Part shown: one piece after another, positions 7,867 to 16,658 of the stretch
How positions within the stretch are numbered: the first letter of the stretch is position 1
Layout: the number at the start of each line of letters is the position of its first letter
Origin: CAWCWK01 sp963842125
Lineage (GTDB): Bacteria > Pseudomonadota > Alphaproteobacteria > Rhizobiales > CAWCWK01
Length of the DNA stretch: 64,000 bases
NCBI GenBank assembly: GCA_963842125.1
Contig: CAWJFE010000005.1
Span: forward strand, 806,001-870,000
Reading direction: 5' to 3'
Translations under genes and position numbers: made by a program
The notes under the pieces: generated by a model
Databases searched by the model: none
What the model saw: the letters and a program-made list of their open reading frames with translations, nothing else
What the model was told of the DNA's origin: nothing

Positions 7867-8772
7867 GTGAATACGCAGATCCTCGTTCTCGTCATGCTGG
7901 ATGGGCTGGCCTACGGCTCGCTCCTCTTCCTCGTGGCTGTCGGCCTCACACTGGTCTTCGGCGTGATGCGCATCCTGAACGTCGCCCACGGCTCGTTCTA
8001 CGCGCTCGGCGCCTACGCCGCCGCCAGCCTCGGCCTCGCCCTCACGGACGCCGATCTGCCGCGCTGGCTGAGCCTGCCGGTCTTTCTTCTGGGAGCGTTG
8101 GCGGTCGGCGTTCTCATCGGCGGCTTCATGGAGCGTTTCCTCCTTCGGCCGATCTACAAGCTGGAAGAGGTGCTTCAGCTGCTCGTCACCTTCGCGGTCT
8201 TCATCATTCTGGAGAACGCGCAACGTCTGATTTGGGGGGTGCAGCCCTATTTCTATTCGGTGCCGCTACAGGACATGGGCAACATCTCCGTCGCCGGCGT
8301 GACCTATACGAGCTATCAGACGATCTTCCTGCCCTTGGCCGCGCTCGCCGTTCTGCTGGGCTTGCGGTTCTTCCTGCGGCGCACGCTGACCGGGGCGCTC
8401 ATCGTCGCGGTGACCGAGGATCGCGAGGCCGCGACCACGATCGGCATCAACGCGGAGCGGGTCTTTCTCGTCACCTTCATCATCGGCGCCTCACTTGCCG
8501 CCCTCGGCGGGGCGCTGGCGACGCCGACGACGTCGATCCTGCCCGGCATCGGCGCCAACATGATCGTCCTGTCCTTCGCCGTCGCCGCGACCGCCGGTCT
8601 CGGACAGATCGAGGGCGCGGCGCTGGCGGCTCTCCTGATCGGGCTGGGGCGCTCGTTCGCGGTCTTCTTCGCGCCCGAGTTCGAGGTCGTCGTGCCCTAT
8701 CTCATCATGGCGCTCGTGCTGCTCGTTCGCCCGGAGGGAATGTTCGGCACCACGCAGGCGAGGAAGATCTAG
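7867..8772 (+). CDS. livH: ABC transporter permease, LivH type
   Basis: Inner-membrane permease of the branched-chain amino acid ABC family, 301 residues with about eight hydrophobic segments. The N-terminus NTQILVLVMLDGLAYGSLLFLVAVGLTLVFGVMRILNVAHGSFYALGAY is typical LivH, and the cytoplasmic loop LTGALIVAVTEDREAATTIGIN is the ATPase-coupling EAA-like region near residue 175-195. The start is GTG at 7867, because the family homology begins at the very first residues; an ATG at 7894 would lose nine of them. The stop TAG is directly followed by the livM start. It works with livM, livG and livF downstream. The symbol denotes family only; the transported compound is unknown. Confidence 0.9.
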   Translation: MNTQILVLVMLDGLAYGSLLFLVAVGLTLVFGVMRILNVAHGSFYALGAYAAASLGLALTDADLPRWLSLPVFLLGALAVGVLIGGFMERFLLRPIYKLEEVLQLLVTFAVFIILENAQRLIWGVQPYFYSVPLQDMGNISVAGVTYTSYQTIFLPLAALAVLLGLRFFLRRTLTGALIVAVTEDREAATTIGINAERVFLVTFIIGASLAALGGALATPTTSILPGIGANMIVLSFAVAATAGLGQIEGAALAALLIGLGRSFAVFFAPEFEVVVPYLIMALVLLVRPEGMFGTTQARKI

Positions 8773-9789
8773 ATGGCGCGCCATGATCTTCTCATGCGCT
8801 ACGCCTTGCCGGCCGGACTGGTCGTCCTTGTCCTCTATCCGTTCGTGGCCGACACGACGGGGCCGCTGCTGACGATCGTCTTTGCAAAGGCGCTGCCCGT
8901 CCTGGGCATCATTCTCCTCTTGCAGGCGGGGCAGGTCTCCTTCGGACACGCCATGTTCTACGCGGTGGGCGCCTATGCCATCGGCCTCTTCGCGCGCGAC
9001 ATCGCCGAGGTCGACCTCTTCGTCTTCCTCCTCATCGCGGCGGTGGCGTCAGCGCTGATGGGGCTCGTCATCGGGCTCTTCGTCGTTCGCTATCGCTACA
9101 TCTTCTTCTCCATGCTGAACCTCGCCTTCTCGATGGTGCTCTACTCGCTCCTCGAAAAGTTCTTCCACATCACCGGCGGCACGGACGGGCTGCGAATCGA
9201 GCGGCCGACCGTCCTCGGCCTGACCCTCGACCGAGGGGAGTTCGAGACGGTCCTCTACTTCGTTTCCCTCGCGCTCCTCGCGGTCTCGCTCGTCGCCGTC
9301 CATCGCCTGCTCGACAGCCCGCTCGGCCATTCGCTGCGCGCGATCAAGACCAATGAAGTACGGCTCGAATATCTCGGTATCTCGGCCCGGCGCACCCTCT
9401 TGATGTGCTACGTCGTCTCGACAGTTCTGTGCGGTCTCGGCGGCGCGCTCGTCGCCACCTTTCAAGGTCTGGCGACGCCCGACTACGCTTACTGGGTCCG
9501 CTCGGGTGAGTTCGTCTTCGTCGCCATTCTGGGCGGGGCGGGTCATGTGCTGGGCGCGTTCGTCGGCTCGTTCGCCTTCGAGTTCATCCGCGCCGGCGCC
9601 GCGGCCTATGTCGGCGACGCCTGGCAGCTCACGCTCGGCTTCATTCTCCTCGCCATCATCATGTTCCAGCCGGCCGGCCTCGTCGGCATGATGCAGCGCG
9701 TGCTGCCGAAGCGCGAACGGCGCCATGAGGCCCGACCGACACCGTCGGCGAAAACCTCGGCACAGGCCAAGCCGGAGCCGGCCGAATGA
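8773..9789 (+). CDS. livM: ABC transporter permease, LivM type
   Basis: Second membrane subunit of the importer, 338 residues with many hydrophobic helices. LivM landmarks are LLLQAGQVSFGHAMFYAVGAYAIG near 48-70, the loop SPLGHSLRAIKTNEVRLEYLGISARRTLLMCYVVS near 180-215 that contacts the ATPases, and GGAGHVLGAFVGSFAFEF near 255. After the last helix there is a charged, probably cytoplasmic tail of about 35 residues (KRERRHEARPTPSAKTSAQAKPEPAE). The ATG immediately follows the livH stop, and its own TGA overlaps the livG start (ATGA). Translational coupling of the subunits is therefore likely. Confidence 0.9.
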   Translation: MARHDLLMRYALPAGLVVLVLYPFVADTTGPLLTIVFAKALPVLGIILLLQAGQVSFGHAMFYAVGAYAIGLFARDIAEVDLFVFLLIAAVASALMGLVIGLFVVRYRYIFFSMLNLAFSMVLYSLLEKFFHITGGTDGLRIERPTVLGLTLDRGEFETVLYFVSLALLAVSLVAVHRLLDSPLGHSLRAIKTNEVRLEYLGISARRTLLMCYVVSTVLCGLGGALVATFQGLATPDYAYWVRSGEFVFVAILGGAGHVLGAFVGSFAFEFIRAGAAAYVGDAWQLTLGFILLAIIMFQPAGLVGMMQRVLPKRERRHEARPTPSAKTSAQAKPEPAE

Positions 9790-10568
9790 CCGCCCAGACC
9801 GCCGCCCTCCAGGCGCCCGCCGAGGCCGCAACGCTCATCGAGGCGAAGGGCCTGGAGATACGTTTCGGCGGGGTCGTCGCGGCCGACGGCGTCAACCTCG
9901 CCGTGCGCGAGGGCGACAACCTCGCGATCATCGGACCCAACGGGGCCGGCAAGACGACTTTCCTCAACATCTGCACCGGCTATCTGAAGCCGCAGGCCGG
10001 CTCGGTCCGCTTCGGCGCCCGCGAGCTCGTCGGTTCGAGCCCGCGCGAGATCACCCGCATGGGCATTGCGCGCGCCTTCCAGATCCCGCAGCTCTTCTCC
10101 GAGCAGACGGTGCTCGAGAACATGCTGGTGGCTGCCGCGGCCCGCGCGCGAAGGCTTGCGCCGATGACCGCGCTCGCATCTATTCCCGAACGGCATGCGG
10201 TCGATGAATTGCTCGACCTCGTCGGCTGCTCCGACGTGGCCGATCAGCTCGCCGCCGAGCTGCCCGAAGGCAAGCGAAAGCTCGTCGACATCGCGCTCGC
10301 GCTCGCGCTGGAGCCCAAGGTCCTCCTCATGGACGAGCCGACCTCCGGCGTCGCGTCGTCGGAAAAGTTCGACATCATGACCACCTTGATGAAGGCGCTT
10401 CAGGTACGCGGCGTCACGTCGGTCTTCGTCGAGCACGACATGGACATGGTCACCCGCTACGCGAACCGCGTCGCCGTCTGGTCGTCTGGCCAGATCGCCA
10501 TGGAGGGCGACCCCGACGTGGTGCTCAACGATCCCGAAGTCATCCGCACGGTCATCGGAGGCGTATGA
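9786..10568 (+). CDS. livG: ABC transporter ATP-binding protein, LivG type
   Basis: A 260-residue cytoplasmic ATPase of the branched-chain amino acid transporter class. It shows Walker A GPNGAGKTTF (about 55-64), a Q-loop AFQIPQLF, a signature region that reads AELPEGKRKLVDIALAL rather than the canonical LSGGQ, Walker B VLLMDEPTSG and the switch histidine in VEHDMDMV. The altered signature, LPEGKR in place of LSYGQQR-like sequence, is notable but every other motif is intact. The first 17 or so residues (TAQTAALQAPAEAATLI) are an extra lead before the ABC core. The start overlaps the livM stop and the stop overlaps the livF start, each by ATGA. Confidence 0.9.
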   Translation: MTAQTAALQAPAEAATLIEAKGLEIRFGGVVAADGVNLAVREGDNLAIIGPNGAGKTTFLNICTGYLKPQAGSVRFGARELVGSSPREITRMGIARAFQIPQLFSEQTVLENMLVAAAARARRLAPMTALASIPERHAVDELLDLVGCSDVADQLAAELPEGKRKLVDIALALALEPKVLLMDEPTSGVASSEKFDIMTTLMKALQVRGVTSVFVEHDMDMVTRYANRVAVWSSGQIAMEGDPDVVLNDPEVIRTVIGGV

Positions 10569-11275
10569 TGGCGGCGCAGCCCGAGCCCCTCCTGTCGCTC
10601 GACGGTCTGTCGGTGGCAATCTCCGGCGTACCGATCCTGCGGCAGGTGCGCATGGATGTCGGGCGGGGCGAGACGGTCGCCTATGTCGGGCGCAATGGTG
10701 CGGGCAAGACGACGACGCTGCGCGCCATCATGGGGGTGCAGGCCTCGACGGGGTCGATGTCCTTCGACGGGAAGCGCCTCGATACGCTCTCGCCGCATCT
10801 GCGCCCCGCGCTCGGCATCGGCTACGCGCCAGAGGATCGCCGCCTGTTCTCAGCCTTCAAAGTGGAGGAGAACGTGCTCATGCCGGCCCGCGTCGCCAAG
10901 CTCGACGCGGCCGAGACCGCTCGCCGGCTGGAGCGGGTCTACACGATTCTGCCCGAGTTGAAGGAGATGGCCCCGCGGCCTGCCGGTGCGGTCTCGGGCG
11001 GGCAGGGCAAGATGGTCGCGCTCGGCCGTGCGCTCATGCTCGGCACCCGCCTCGTGCTCCTCGACGAACCCTTTCAAGGCCTCGCCCCCGTCCTGGCCGC
11101 CCGCTACGGCGAAGCGCTCAGGGTGCTGCGCGACGAGGCGCCGGAACTCTCGATCGTCGTGACCGAGTCCAACCCCGAACTCCTGAAGTCCTTCGCCGAC
11201 CGAACCGTCACCATCGAGCGCGGCGAGATTATCGACGCCGCCGGCGAAGTCGAACCGACTAGGCACTCCGCATGA
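10565..11275 (+). CDS. livF: ABC transporter ATP-binding protein, LivF type
   Basis: The second ATPase of the importer, 236 residues. Motifs are Walker A GRNGAGKTTT (about 40-49), the LivF-type GIGYAPEDRRLFSAFKVEENVLM segment, signature VSGGQGKMVALGRAL, Walker B LVLLDEPFQGLAP and a terminal strand after VVTESN. The switch position carries Glu-Ser-Asn where most ABC ATPases have a histidine. Two ATG codons are adjacent (10565 and 10568); the first overlaps the livG stop as ATGA and was chosen. Its own stop overlaps the aldehyde dehydrogenase start, tying transport and metabolism into one transcript. Confidence 0.9.
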   Translation: MMAAQPEPLLSLDGLSVAISGVPILRQVRMDVGRGETVAYVGRNGAGKTTTLRAIMGVQASTGSMSFDGKRLDTLSPHLRPALGIGYAPEDRRLFSAFKVEENVLMPARVAKLDAAETARRLERVYTILPELKEMAPRPAGAVSGGQGKMVALGRALMLGTRLVLLDEPFQGLAPVLAARYGEALRVLRDEAPELSIVVTESNPELLKSFADRTVTIERGEIIDAAGEVEPTRHSA

Positions 11276-12747
11276 CCCTAGATACGCCGTTGGCACAAAA
11301 TCCGTCCGCCATTCTACCCCCTAGAGGGCGCGGTCTCTTTATCGACAATGCCTGGCTCGAACCCGACGCGACGCTGAACGTCGTCGCACCCGCCGACGGT
11401 CAGACGTTCACGGCCATCGCCGCCGGCACGTCCGGCCACATAGACCGCGCCGTCATGGCCGCGCGCCGGGCATTCGAGGGGGCGTGGGGCCGGCTCGACG
11501 CGGCCGAGCGCGGGCGAATCCTCATGCGTCTCGGCCATCTCATCCTCGACCATGAGGACGAGTTGTTGGCCTTGGAAGCGCGCGACACCGGCAAGCCGCT
11601 CAAGCAAGCCCGCGCCGACATCAAGGCCTGTGCCCGCTATTTCGAATACTACGGCGGCGCGGGCGACAAGCTGCACGGTGAGACGATCCCCTTCATGAGG
11701 GGCTATTTCGTCGCCACTGAGCGCGAGCCGCTTGGCGTGACCGGCCACATCATTCCCTGGAACTACCCTGCGCAGATGTTCGGCCGCACGCTCGCGCCGT
11801 CCCTCGCGGTCGGCAATGCCTGCGTCATCAAGCCGGCGGAGGACGCCTGCCTGACACCGATCCGGCTTTGCGAGCTGGCCCGGGAGGCCGGCCTGCCCAA
11901 GGGTGCGCTCAACCTCGTTACGGGCACCGGCGAGGTGACGGGTGCCGCCCTCGCGGCCCATCCGGGCATCGACTTCATCTCCTTCACCGGCAGCCCCGAA
12001 GTCGGCGTGATGATCCAGAAGGCGGCGGCCGACAATCACATTACCTGCACGCTGGAGTTGGGCGGCAAGTCCCCGCAGATCGTCTTCGCCGATGTCGATC
12101 TCGATGCAGCGCTTCCGAGCCTGGTCGGCGCGATAGTCCAGAACGCGGGTCAGACGTGCTCTGCGGGTTCGCGCCTTATGGTCGAGCGCGCCGCCTATGA
12201 CCGGATCGTCGAGGCCGTCTCCACCCGCTTCGCCGCACTTCGCGCCGGTACGCCGGAAATGGACCTCGATCTCGGCCCCCTGATCTCGGCCCGTCAGAAG
12301 TCGCGCGTTCGTGCGTTCTGCGAGCGGGCGGGCGATGTGCCCGTAGTAGCCGAGGGGCAGGTCGCGCAGGGTGCGCCGGAAGGAGGTTTTTACGTCGCGC
12401 CCCGCCTTTTCGGCCCCGTGCCTACGGGCAGCGAGTTGGCCCGCGAGGAAGTCTTCGGCCCGGTCCTGTCGATCATACCCTTCGACGACGAAGCGGACGC
12501 TATCGCCGTCGCGAACGGCACCGATTTCGGGCTCGTGGCCGGCGTGTGGACGAGCGACGCGAAGCGCTCCATGCGAGTGGCGCGGGCCGTGCGCGCCGGC
12601 CAGGTCTACATCAACGCCTACGGCGCTGGCGGTGGGATCGAACTGCCCTTCGGCGGCACCGGCAAGAGCGGGCATGGGCGCGAGAAGGGGTTCGAAGCAC
12701 TCTACGACGTCACGACGCTCAAGACGATCATTACCAAGCACGACTGA
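11272..12747 (+). CDS. NAD(P)-dependent aldehyde dehydrogenase
   Basis: A 491-residue aldehyde dehydrogenase of the large ALDH superfamily, oxidising an aldehyde to an acid with NAD(P)+. Key parts are the N-terminal FIDNAWLEPDATLNVVAPADG, the cofactor strand GHIIPWNYPAQMF with the conserved Trp-Asn, VIKPAEDACLTPI, the FTGSPEVG turn, the general-base glutamate in CTLELGGKSPQ, and the catalytic cysteine in NAGQTCSAGSR near residue 290. C-terminal EEVFGPVLS and the GGIELPFGGTGKSGHGREKG tail are intact. The length is normal for the family. It follows livF with an ATGA overlap and precedes an SDR dehydrogenase by 66 bases, so the pair could oxidise an imported alcohol through its aldehyde. The specific substrate cannot be read from sequence. 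Confidence 0.93.
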   Translation: MTLDTPLAQNPSAILPPRGRGLFIDNAWLEPDATLNVVAPADGQTFTAIAAGTSGHIDRAVMAARRAFEGAWGRLDAAERGRILMRLGHLILDHEDELLALEARDTGKPLKQARADIKACARYFEYYGGAGDKLHGETIPFMRGYFVATEREPLGVTGHIIPWNYPAQMFGRTLAPSLAVGNACVIKPAEDACLTPIRLCELAREAGLPKGALNLVTGTGEVTGAALAAHPGIDFISFTGSPEVGVMIQKAAADNHITCTLELGGKSPQIVFADVDLDAALPSLVGAIVQNAGQTCSAGSRLMVERAAYDRIVEAVSTRFAALRAGTPEMDLDLGPLISARQKSRVRAFCERAGDVPVVAEGQVAQGAPEGGFYVAPRLFGPVPTGSELAREEVFGPVLSIIPFDDEADAIAVANGTDFGLVAGVWTSDAKRSMRVARAVRAGQVYINAYGAGGGIELPFGGTGKSGHGREKGFEALYDVTTLKTIITKHD

Positions 12748-12813
12748 CCTGGACGCTGTCCGGGCTCCAACATCGACAAGGTGGCGGATCATCGCCCGAC
12801 GGGAGGACGACCT

Positions 12814-13566
12814 ATGCGGTTGCAAGGCAAGACGGCATTGATCACGGGTGGCGCATCCGGCTTCGGAGCGGGTATGGCACGGGCCTTCGCTAGGGAAGGC
12901 GCCAAGGTTCTCCTCATGGACCTGAACGGGCAGGGCGCCGAGGCGGTGGCCGCCGAGATCGGAGGCGCCGCACGCGGCATCCAGGGCGACGTCACCAGCG
13001 CATCCGACACCGAAGCGGCGGTTAAAGCCGCTGCCGACCTCGGCGGCGGCCGGATCGACATCGTCGTCAACAACGCCGGTTGGACCCATCGCAACAAGCC
13101 GATCATGGACGTTACCGAGGCCGAGTTCGATCGCCTCTACGCCATCAATGTGAAGGCGATCTTCCACATGAGCCGCGCCGTCGTGCCGATGATGCGCGAC
13201 GCTGGCGGCGGTACGATCCTCAACATCGGATCGACGGCCGGCATCCGCCCGCGCCCGGGCCTTACCTGGTACAACTCGACCAAGGGGGCGGTGAACATCC
13301 TGTCCCGCTCGATGGCCGTCGAGCTTGCGCCCGACCGCATCCGCGTCAACTGCATCGCGCCGGTGATGGGCGCGACGGCTCTCCTCGAAGACTTCATGGG
13401 GATGCCGGACACGCCAGCGAACCGGGCCAAGTTCATTGCGACCATCCCCTGGGGCCGGATGTCGGAGGCCAGCGACATCGCCAACGCCGCGATCTTCCTC
13501 TGCGAGGATGCCTCCGAGTTCGTGACGGGCGTCGTCCTCGAAGTCGATGGCGCCCGCACGGTCTGA
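12814..13566 (+). CDS. SDR family oxidoreductase
   Basis: A 250-residue classical short-chain dehydrogenase/reductase. It shows the nucleotide-binding TGGASGFGAGMARAF (about 11-25), the acidic cofactor selector MDLN that suggests NAD+, NNAGW near 86, catalytic Ser in NIGSTAG near 140, and the catalytic pair in WYNSTKGA. The C-terminal FVTGVVLEVDGARTV is standard. ATG at 12814 follows a GGGAGG ribosome site seven bases upstream; the frame opens earlier but without family similarity. It probably belongs to the importer-aldehyde dehydrogenase operon. A role as alcohol or hydroxy-acid dehydrogenase feeding the neighbouring aldehyde dehydrogenase is plausible but inferred. Confidence 0.92.
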   Translation: MRLQGKTALITGGASGFGAGMARAFAREGAKVLLMDLNGQGAEAVAAEIGGAARGIQGDVTSASDTEAAVKAAADLGGGRIDIVVNNAGWTHRNKPIMDVTEAEFDRLYAINVKAIFHMSRAVVPMMRDAGGGTILNIGSTAGIRPRPGLTWYNSTKGAVNILSRSMAVELAPDRIRVNCIAPVMGATALLEDFMGMPDTPANRAKFIATIPWGRMSEASDIANAAIFLCEDASEFVTGVVLEVDGARTV

Positions 13567-13789
13567 GGGTTCGAGCGGCGCAATGCTACCGGCGCGTGAG
13601 GATCGTTGCGCCCAACCGTATGACGCTGACGTTTCGGGGATCTGCTATGCTCGTAGCGGCATGGCGGCCCCATCGGCCTTCAACCTCTGCATCACTCGAC
13701 GAGCCGAAAGCCTTTCAATGGATGCGCGATCAGTGCTTTGACGTAAGCTGCCGGCCGCGGCCGTGGGCCATACGTTCTTCCGAGGCTTT

Positions 13790-14881
13790 ATGATCAAGCA
13801 GCATCCCCTCAAGGGTCCGAACGCTCTCAAGCTCGGCACGTTCTCGACCAACGCCGATGGCGGGCTGGCGATCACGGCCGTCGAAGAGCGGTGGGCGGCG
13901 CGGTGGGAGGACAACCAGACGGCTGCGCAGATCGCCGACCGGGCGGGGCTCGAATTCCTGCTACCGATCGCGCGTTGGAAGGGCTTCGGCGGCCAGACGA
14001 AGGCTCGCGAATGGTCGTTCGAGACCTTCACCTGGGCGGCGGCACTGGCGGCGGTGACGGAGCGTATCGCGGTCTTCATGACCGTCCATGTGCCCGTCAT
14101 GCACCCCCTCTATGCGGCCAAGGCCCTCGCGACGGTCGATCACATCAGCAAGGGCCGTGCCGGGCTCAACATCGTCTGCGGCTGGAACCCGGCTGAGTTC
14201 GCCATGTTCGGCATCGCGCTTGGAGAGAAGGGCTATGATCAGGCCGGCGAGTGGCTGGAGGTAGTGGAGCGTGCCTACGCCTCGTCGGAGCCCTTCGACT
14301 ATGAGGGGACCTACTACCAGCTGAAGGACGTGGTGAGCCGCCCGGCCAGCCTCCAACTGCCGCGCCCGGTCACCATGAACGCGGCCTTCGGACCTCCGGG
14401 GCGCGCCTTCGCGGCAGAGCATTGTGAGTATCTCTTCACGACCTTCAGCGACCTCGTCACCGCCGGCGAACCGGTGGCTGAGATGCGCGGGAGAGCCGCC
14501 GCCCATGGGCGCGAGATGGGCCTCTACACCGTCTGCCACGTCGTATGCCGGGAGACGCAAGCCGAAGCCGAGGCCTATTACGAACGCTACGCCGTCGAAG
14601 AGGCCGACCACGCGGCTGTCGACATACACATGGCCGGCAAGAAGGCGTTCTCCGCCTCGCACGATGCCGAGGCCTATGAGCGCTATCGCAAGCGTTTTGC
14701 AGGCGGGGCGGGCAGCTATCCGCTCGTCGGTACGCCGGAGCGGATCGTCGAGGACATGATCCGCATTCACGAACTTGGCTATTCGGGTATCGCCCTCTCC
14801 TTCGTCAATTATACCTACGAACTGCCCTTCTTCTGTGACCGCGTACTACCGCTCCTGCGAGAGGCGGGCCTACGGGCATGA
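13790..14881 (+). CDS. LLM class flavin-dependent oxidoreductase (luciferase-like monooxygenase)
   Basis: A 363-residue TIM-barrel flavin monooxygenase of the bacterial luciferase superfamily, using reduced flavin and O2. The start of the barrel LKLGTFSTNADGGLAIT, EFLLPIARWKGFGGQTKAREWSFET, FMTVHVPVMHPLYAAKALATVDHISKGRAGLNIVCGWNPAEFAMFG and the C-terminal YPLVGTPERIVEDMIRIHELGYSGIALSF match the branch that includes dimethylsulfone and pyrimidine monooxygenases (SfnG/RutA-like). ATG at 13790 has GAGG five bases upstream; codons further up give unrelated sequence. It is separated by about 220 bases from the SDR and may have its own promoter. No flavin reductase gene is nearby, so reduced flavin must come from elsewhere. 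Confidence 0.9.
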   Translation: MIKQHPLKGPNALKLGTFSTNADGGLAITAVEERWAARWEDNQTAAQIADRAGLEFLLPIARWKGFGGQTKAREWSFETFTWAAALAAVTERIAVFMTVHVPVMHPLYAAKALATVDHISKGRAGLNIVCGWNPAEFAMFGIALGEKGYDQAGEWLEVVERAYASSEPFDYEGTYYQLKDVVSRPASLQLPRPVTMNAAFGPPGRAFAAEHCEYLFTTFSDLVTAGEPVAEMRGRAAAHGREMGLYTVCHVVCRETQAEAEAYYERYAVEEADHAAVDIHMAGKKAFSASHDAEAYERYRKRFAGGAGSYPLVGTPERIVEDMIRIHELGYSGIALSFVNYTYELPFFCDRVLPLLREAGLRA

Positions 14882-14903
14882 GTGAGACGCCGCCGAATCT
14901 CTT

Positions 14904-15245
14904 TTATGTCTTCGCCGCCTGTGCAGCTCGTTCGCCCTCGCGGGCAAGAGCGCCGGGTTCGGTCTCAGGAACCATGATCTGAATGCCTCGGATCGCCATC
15001 GTCTCGAAGAGTCCGGCCTGCGCATAGGGATCGCCGTCAATGAAGGCTTGTGCGGTTTCGCGGTCCGGCATGTCGACGACCGTCAGCCCACCGACGGTCG
15101 TTTCTCCGTCGACATCCTTGAGCGGCCCGCCGAAGACGATTCGGTGCTTGTGCCGACCGATATAGGCGAGATGCGCGGCCCGCGTCGCCAGGCGCAGCGC
15201 GGTGCTGCCCGGCTTGTCGACGACGGAGATGGCGAAGGTCGGCAT
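14904..15245 (-). CDS. YciI family protein
   Basis: A 113-residue member of the YCII/DGPF fold, related to small dehydrochlorinase-like enzymes of the ferredoxin-like alpha/beta barrel superfamily. It starts PTFAISVVDKPGSTALRLATRAAHLAYI and continues VVDMPDRETAQAFIDGDPYAQAGLFETMAI, the classic C-terminal signature with DPYAQAGLF. The histidine in RAAHLAYI is the residue expected in the presumed active site. ATG at 15245 has GAGGAT about seven bases upstream. It is convergent with the LLM gene and divergent from the thiolase, so it forms a single-gene unit. Its reaction is not known for most of the family. Confidence 0.88.
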   Translation of the reverse strand: MPTFAISVVDKPGSTALRLATRAAHLAYIGRHKHRIVFGGPLKDVDGETTVGGLTVVDMPDRETAQAFIDGDPYAQAGLFETMAIRGIQIMVPETEPGALAREGERAAQAAKT

Positions 15246-15467
15246 GAGGCATCCTCGAAGATTGCAGGCAGACGAGCGCCGCGAAACCGTGAGCCTAAAG
15301 GCCGTCTTAGCGGTTGGCCAGCGCACCATCGAGCCACGAATGACTACGCGGAGGCGATATAGCGAATTGACAATCGGCTGGTACTGCCGTCCACTTCCTT
15401 CAAGACTAAAGGATCGTGTCGTGGCGTCTCATCAGCGCGGTCGGACTGTCGGGGCGGCCCTCGTTAC

Positions 15468-16658
15468 GTGACCCATATTCCCTATGGCGGCTATTGGACG
15501 ACACCCTTCTGTCGTTGGCAAGGAAGCCTGGCGAACGAACACGCGCTCGATCTCGCATCCCGCTCGCTGGCTCGTTTCATGGAAGTGCGAAGGCTCGAAG
15601 CCGACGCCTTCGATCTAGGCATCCTCGGGACTACGGTGCCGCAGGAGGGCGCATTTTACGGCATGCCGACGCTGGCCGCGAAGGCCGGGCTGCACCATCT
15701 TGCGGGCCCGACGATCGCGCAGGCCTGCGCTACCTCAGCGCGCTGCCTGTCGCTCGCGCATGACGAGGTGCGCGAGGGTCGCTCGCGGCAATGCCTCGTC
15801 GTGACGGCCGATCGCACGTCGAACGGCCCCCAGATCCTCTATCCGACGCCTGACGCGCCGGGCGGCGCAGCTCGGCTGGAGACCTGGGTTCTCGACAATT
15901 TCGCCCGCGACCCCTGGGCGGGGCTCGCCATGGTCGATACGGCCGAGAACGTGGCGGCCGAGGGCGCCATTTCGCGGGAGGAGCAAGACACGGTCGCGCT
16001 CCATCGCTTCGAGCAGTACGAGGCCGTGCCCGCCGCCTTCCACGATCGCTACATGCAACGCCCGCTCGACGTCATCGATGCGCGGGGCCGGGTGATGGCG
16101 ACCATCACGGGCGACGAAGGCATCCGCCCCTCGACCGCCGAGGGGTTGGCCAAGCTCAAGCCGGTTCGCGAGGGCGGCACCGTCTCCTACGGAACGCAGA
16201 CCCATCCCGCCGACGGCAATGCCGGCATGATCGTCACCGCTCCGGAGCGCGCGCGCGAGCTCTCCACAGATCCGGCCATCACGATCGAACTCCTCGCCTT
16301 CGGCCAATCACGCGAGCGCAAGGGCTACATGCCCTCGGCGCCGATCGAAGCTGCCCAAAACGCACTGAACGCAGCCGATCTCGGCATCGGCGACGTCGAT
16401 GCGATCACCTCGCACAACCCGTTCGCGGTGAACGACATCGCGTTCTCGCGTGCTTTCGATATCGATTGGCGCGACATGAACCGGCACGGCTGCTCGCTCG
16501 TCTGGGGGCACCCGCAGGCGCCGACGGGTCTGCGCTCCGTCATCGAGCTTATCGAGGGTTTGGTGGAGCGCGGCGGAGGGGTGGGCCTCTTCGAGGGTTG
16601 CGCCGGGGGCGACACCGGCATGGCCGTCGTCCTACGCGTCGACGAGGCGCGGGCGTGA
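15468..16658 (+). CDS. thiolase family protein (acetyl-CoA acyltransferase-like)
   Basis: A 396-residue thiolase, expected to cleave a 3-ketoacyl-CoA with free CoA, the last step of a beta-oxidation-like route. The acyl-accepting cysteine is in AQACATSARC (Cys87), the histidine in SHNPFAVND, and the second cysteine in EGCAGGDTGMAVVL near the C-terminus; WGHPQAPTGL replaces the usual GHPxGxSG segment but keeps the GHP core. The start is GTG at 15468, because family-like sequence (HIPYGGYWTTPFCRWQGSL) begins immediately. A TTGACA hexamer at 15367-15372 could be a promoter element, though no good -10 follows. It is the first gene of the operon reaching to 26091, and its stop overlaps the ligase GTG start. 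Confidence 0.9.
   Translation: MTHIPYGGYWTTPFCRWQGSLANEHALDLASRSLARFMEVRRLEADAFDLGILGTTVPQEGAFYGMPTLAAKAGLHHLAGPTIAQACATSARCLSLAHDEVREGRSRQCLVVTADRTSNGPQILYPTPDAPGGAARLETWVLDNFARDPWAGLAMVDTAENVAAEGAISREEQDTVALHRFEQYEAVPAAFHDRYMQRPLDVIDARGRVMATITGDEGIRPSTAEGLAKLKPVREGGTVSYGTQTHPADGNAGMIVTAPERARELSTDPAITIELLAFGQSRERKGYMPSAPIEAAQNALNAADLGIGDVDAITSHNPFAVNDIAFSRAFDIDWRDMNRHGCSLVWGHPQAPTGLRSVIELIEGLVERGGGVGLFEGCAGGDTGMAVVLRVDEARA

Noticed and set aside
15367..15395. TTGACA as a sigma-70 promoter for the thiolase operon
   Set aside because: The -35 is perfect but no credible -10 hexamer follows at 16-18 bases; not listed as a feature.
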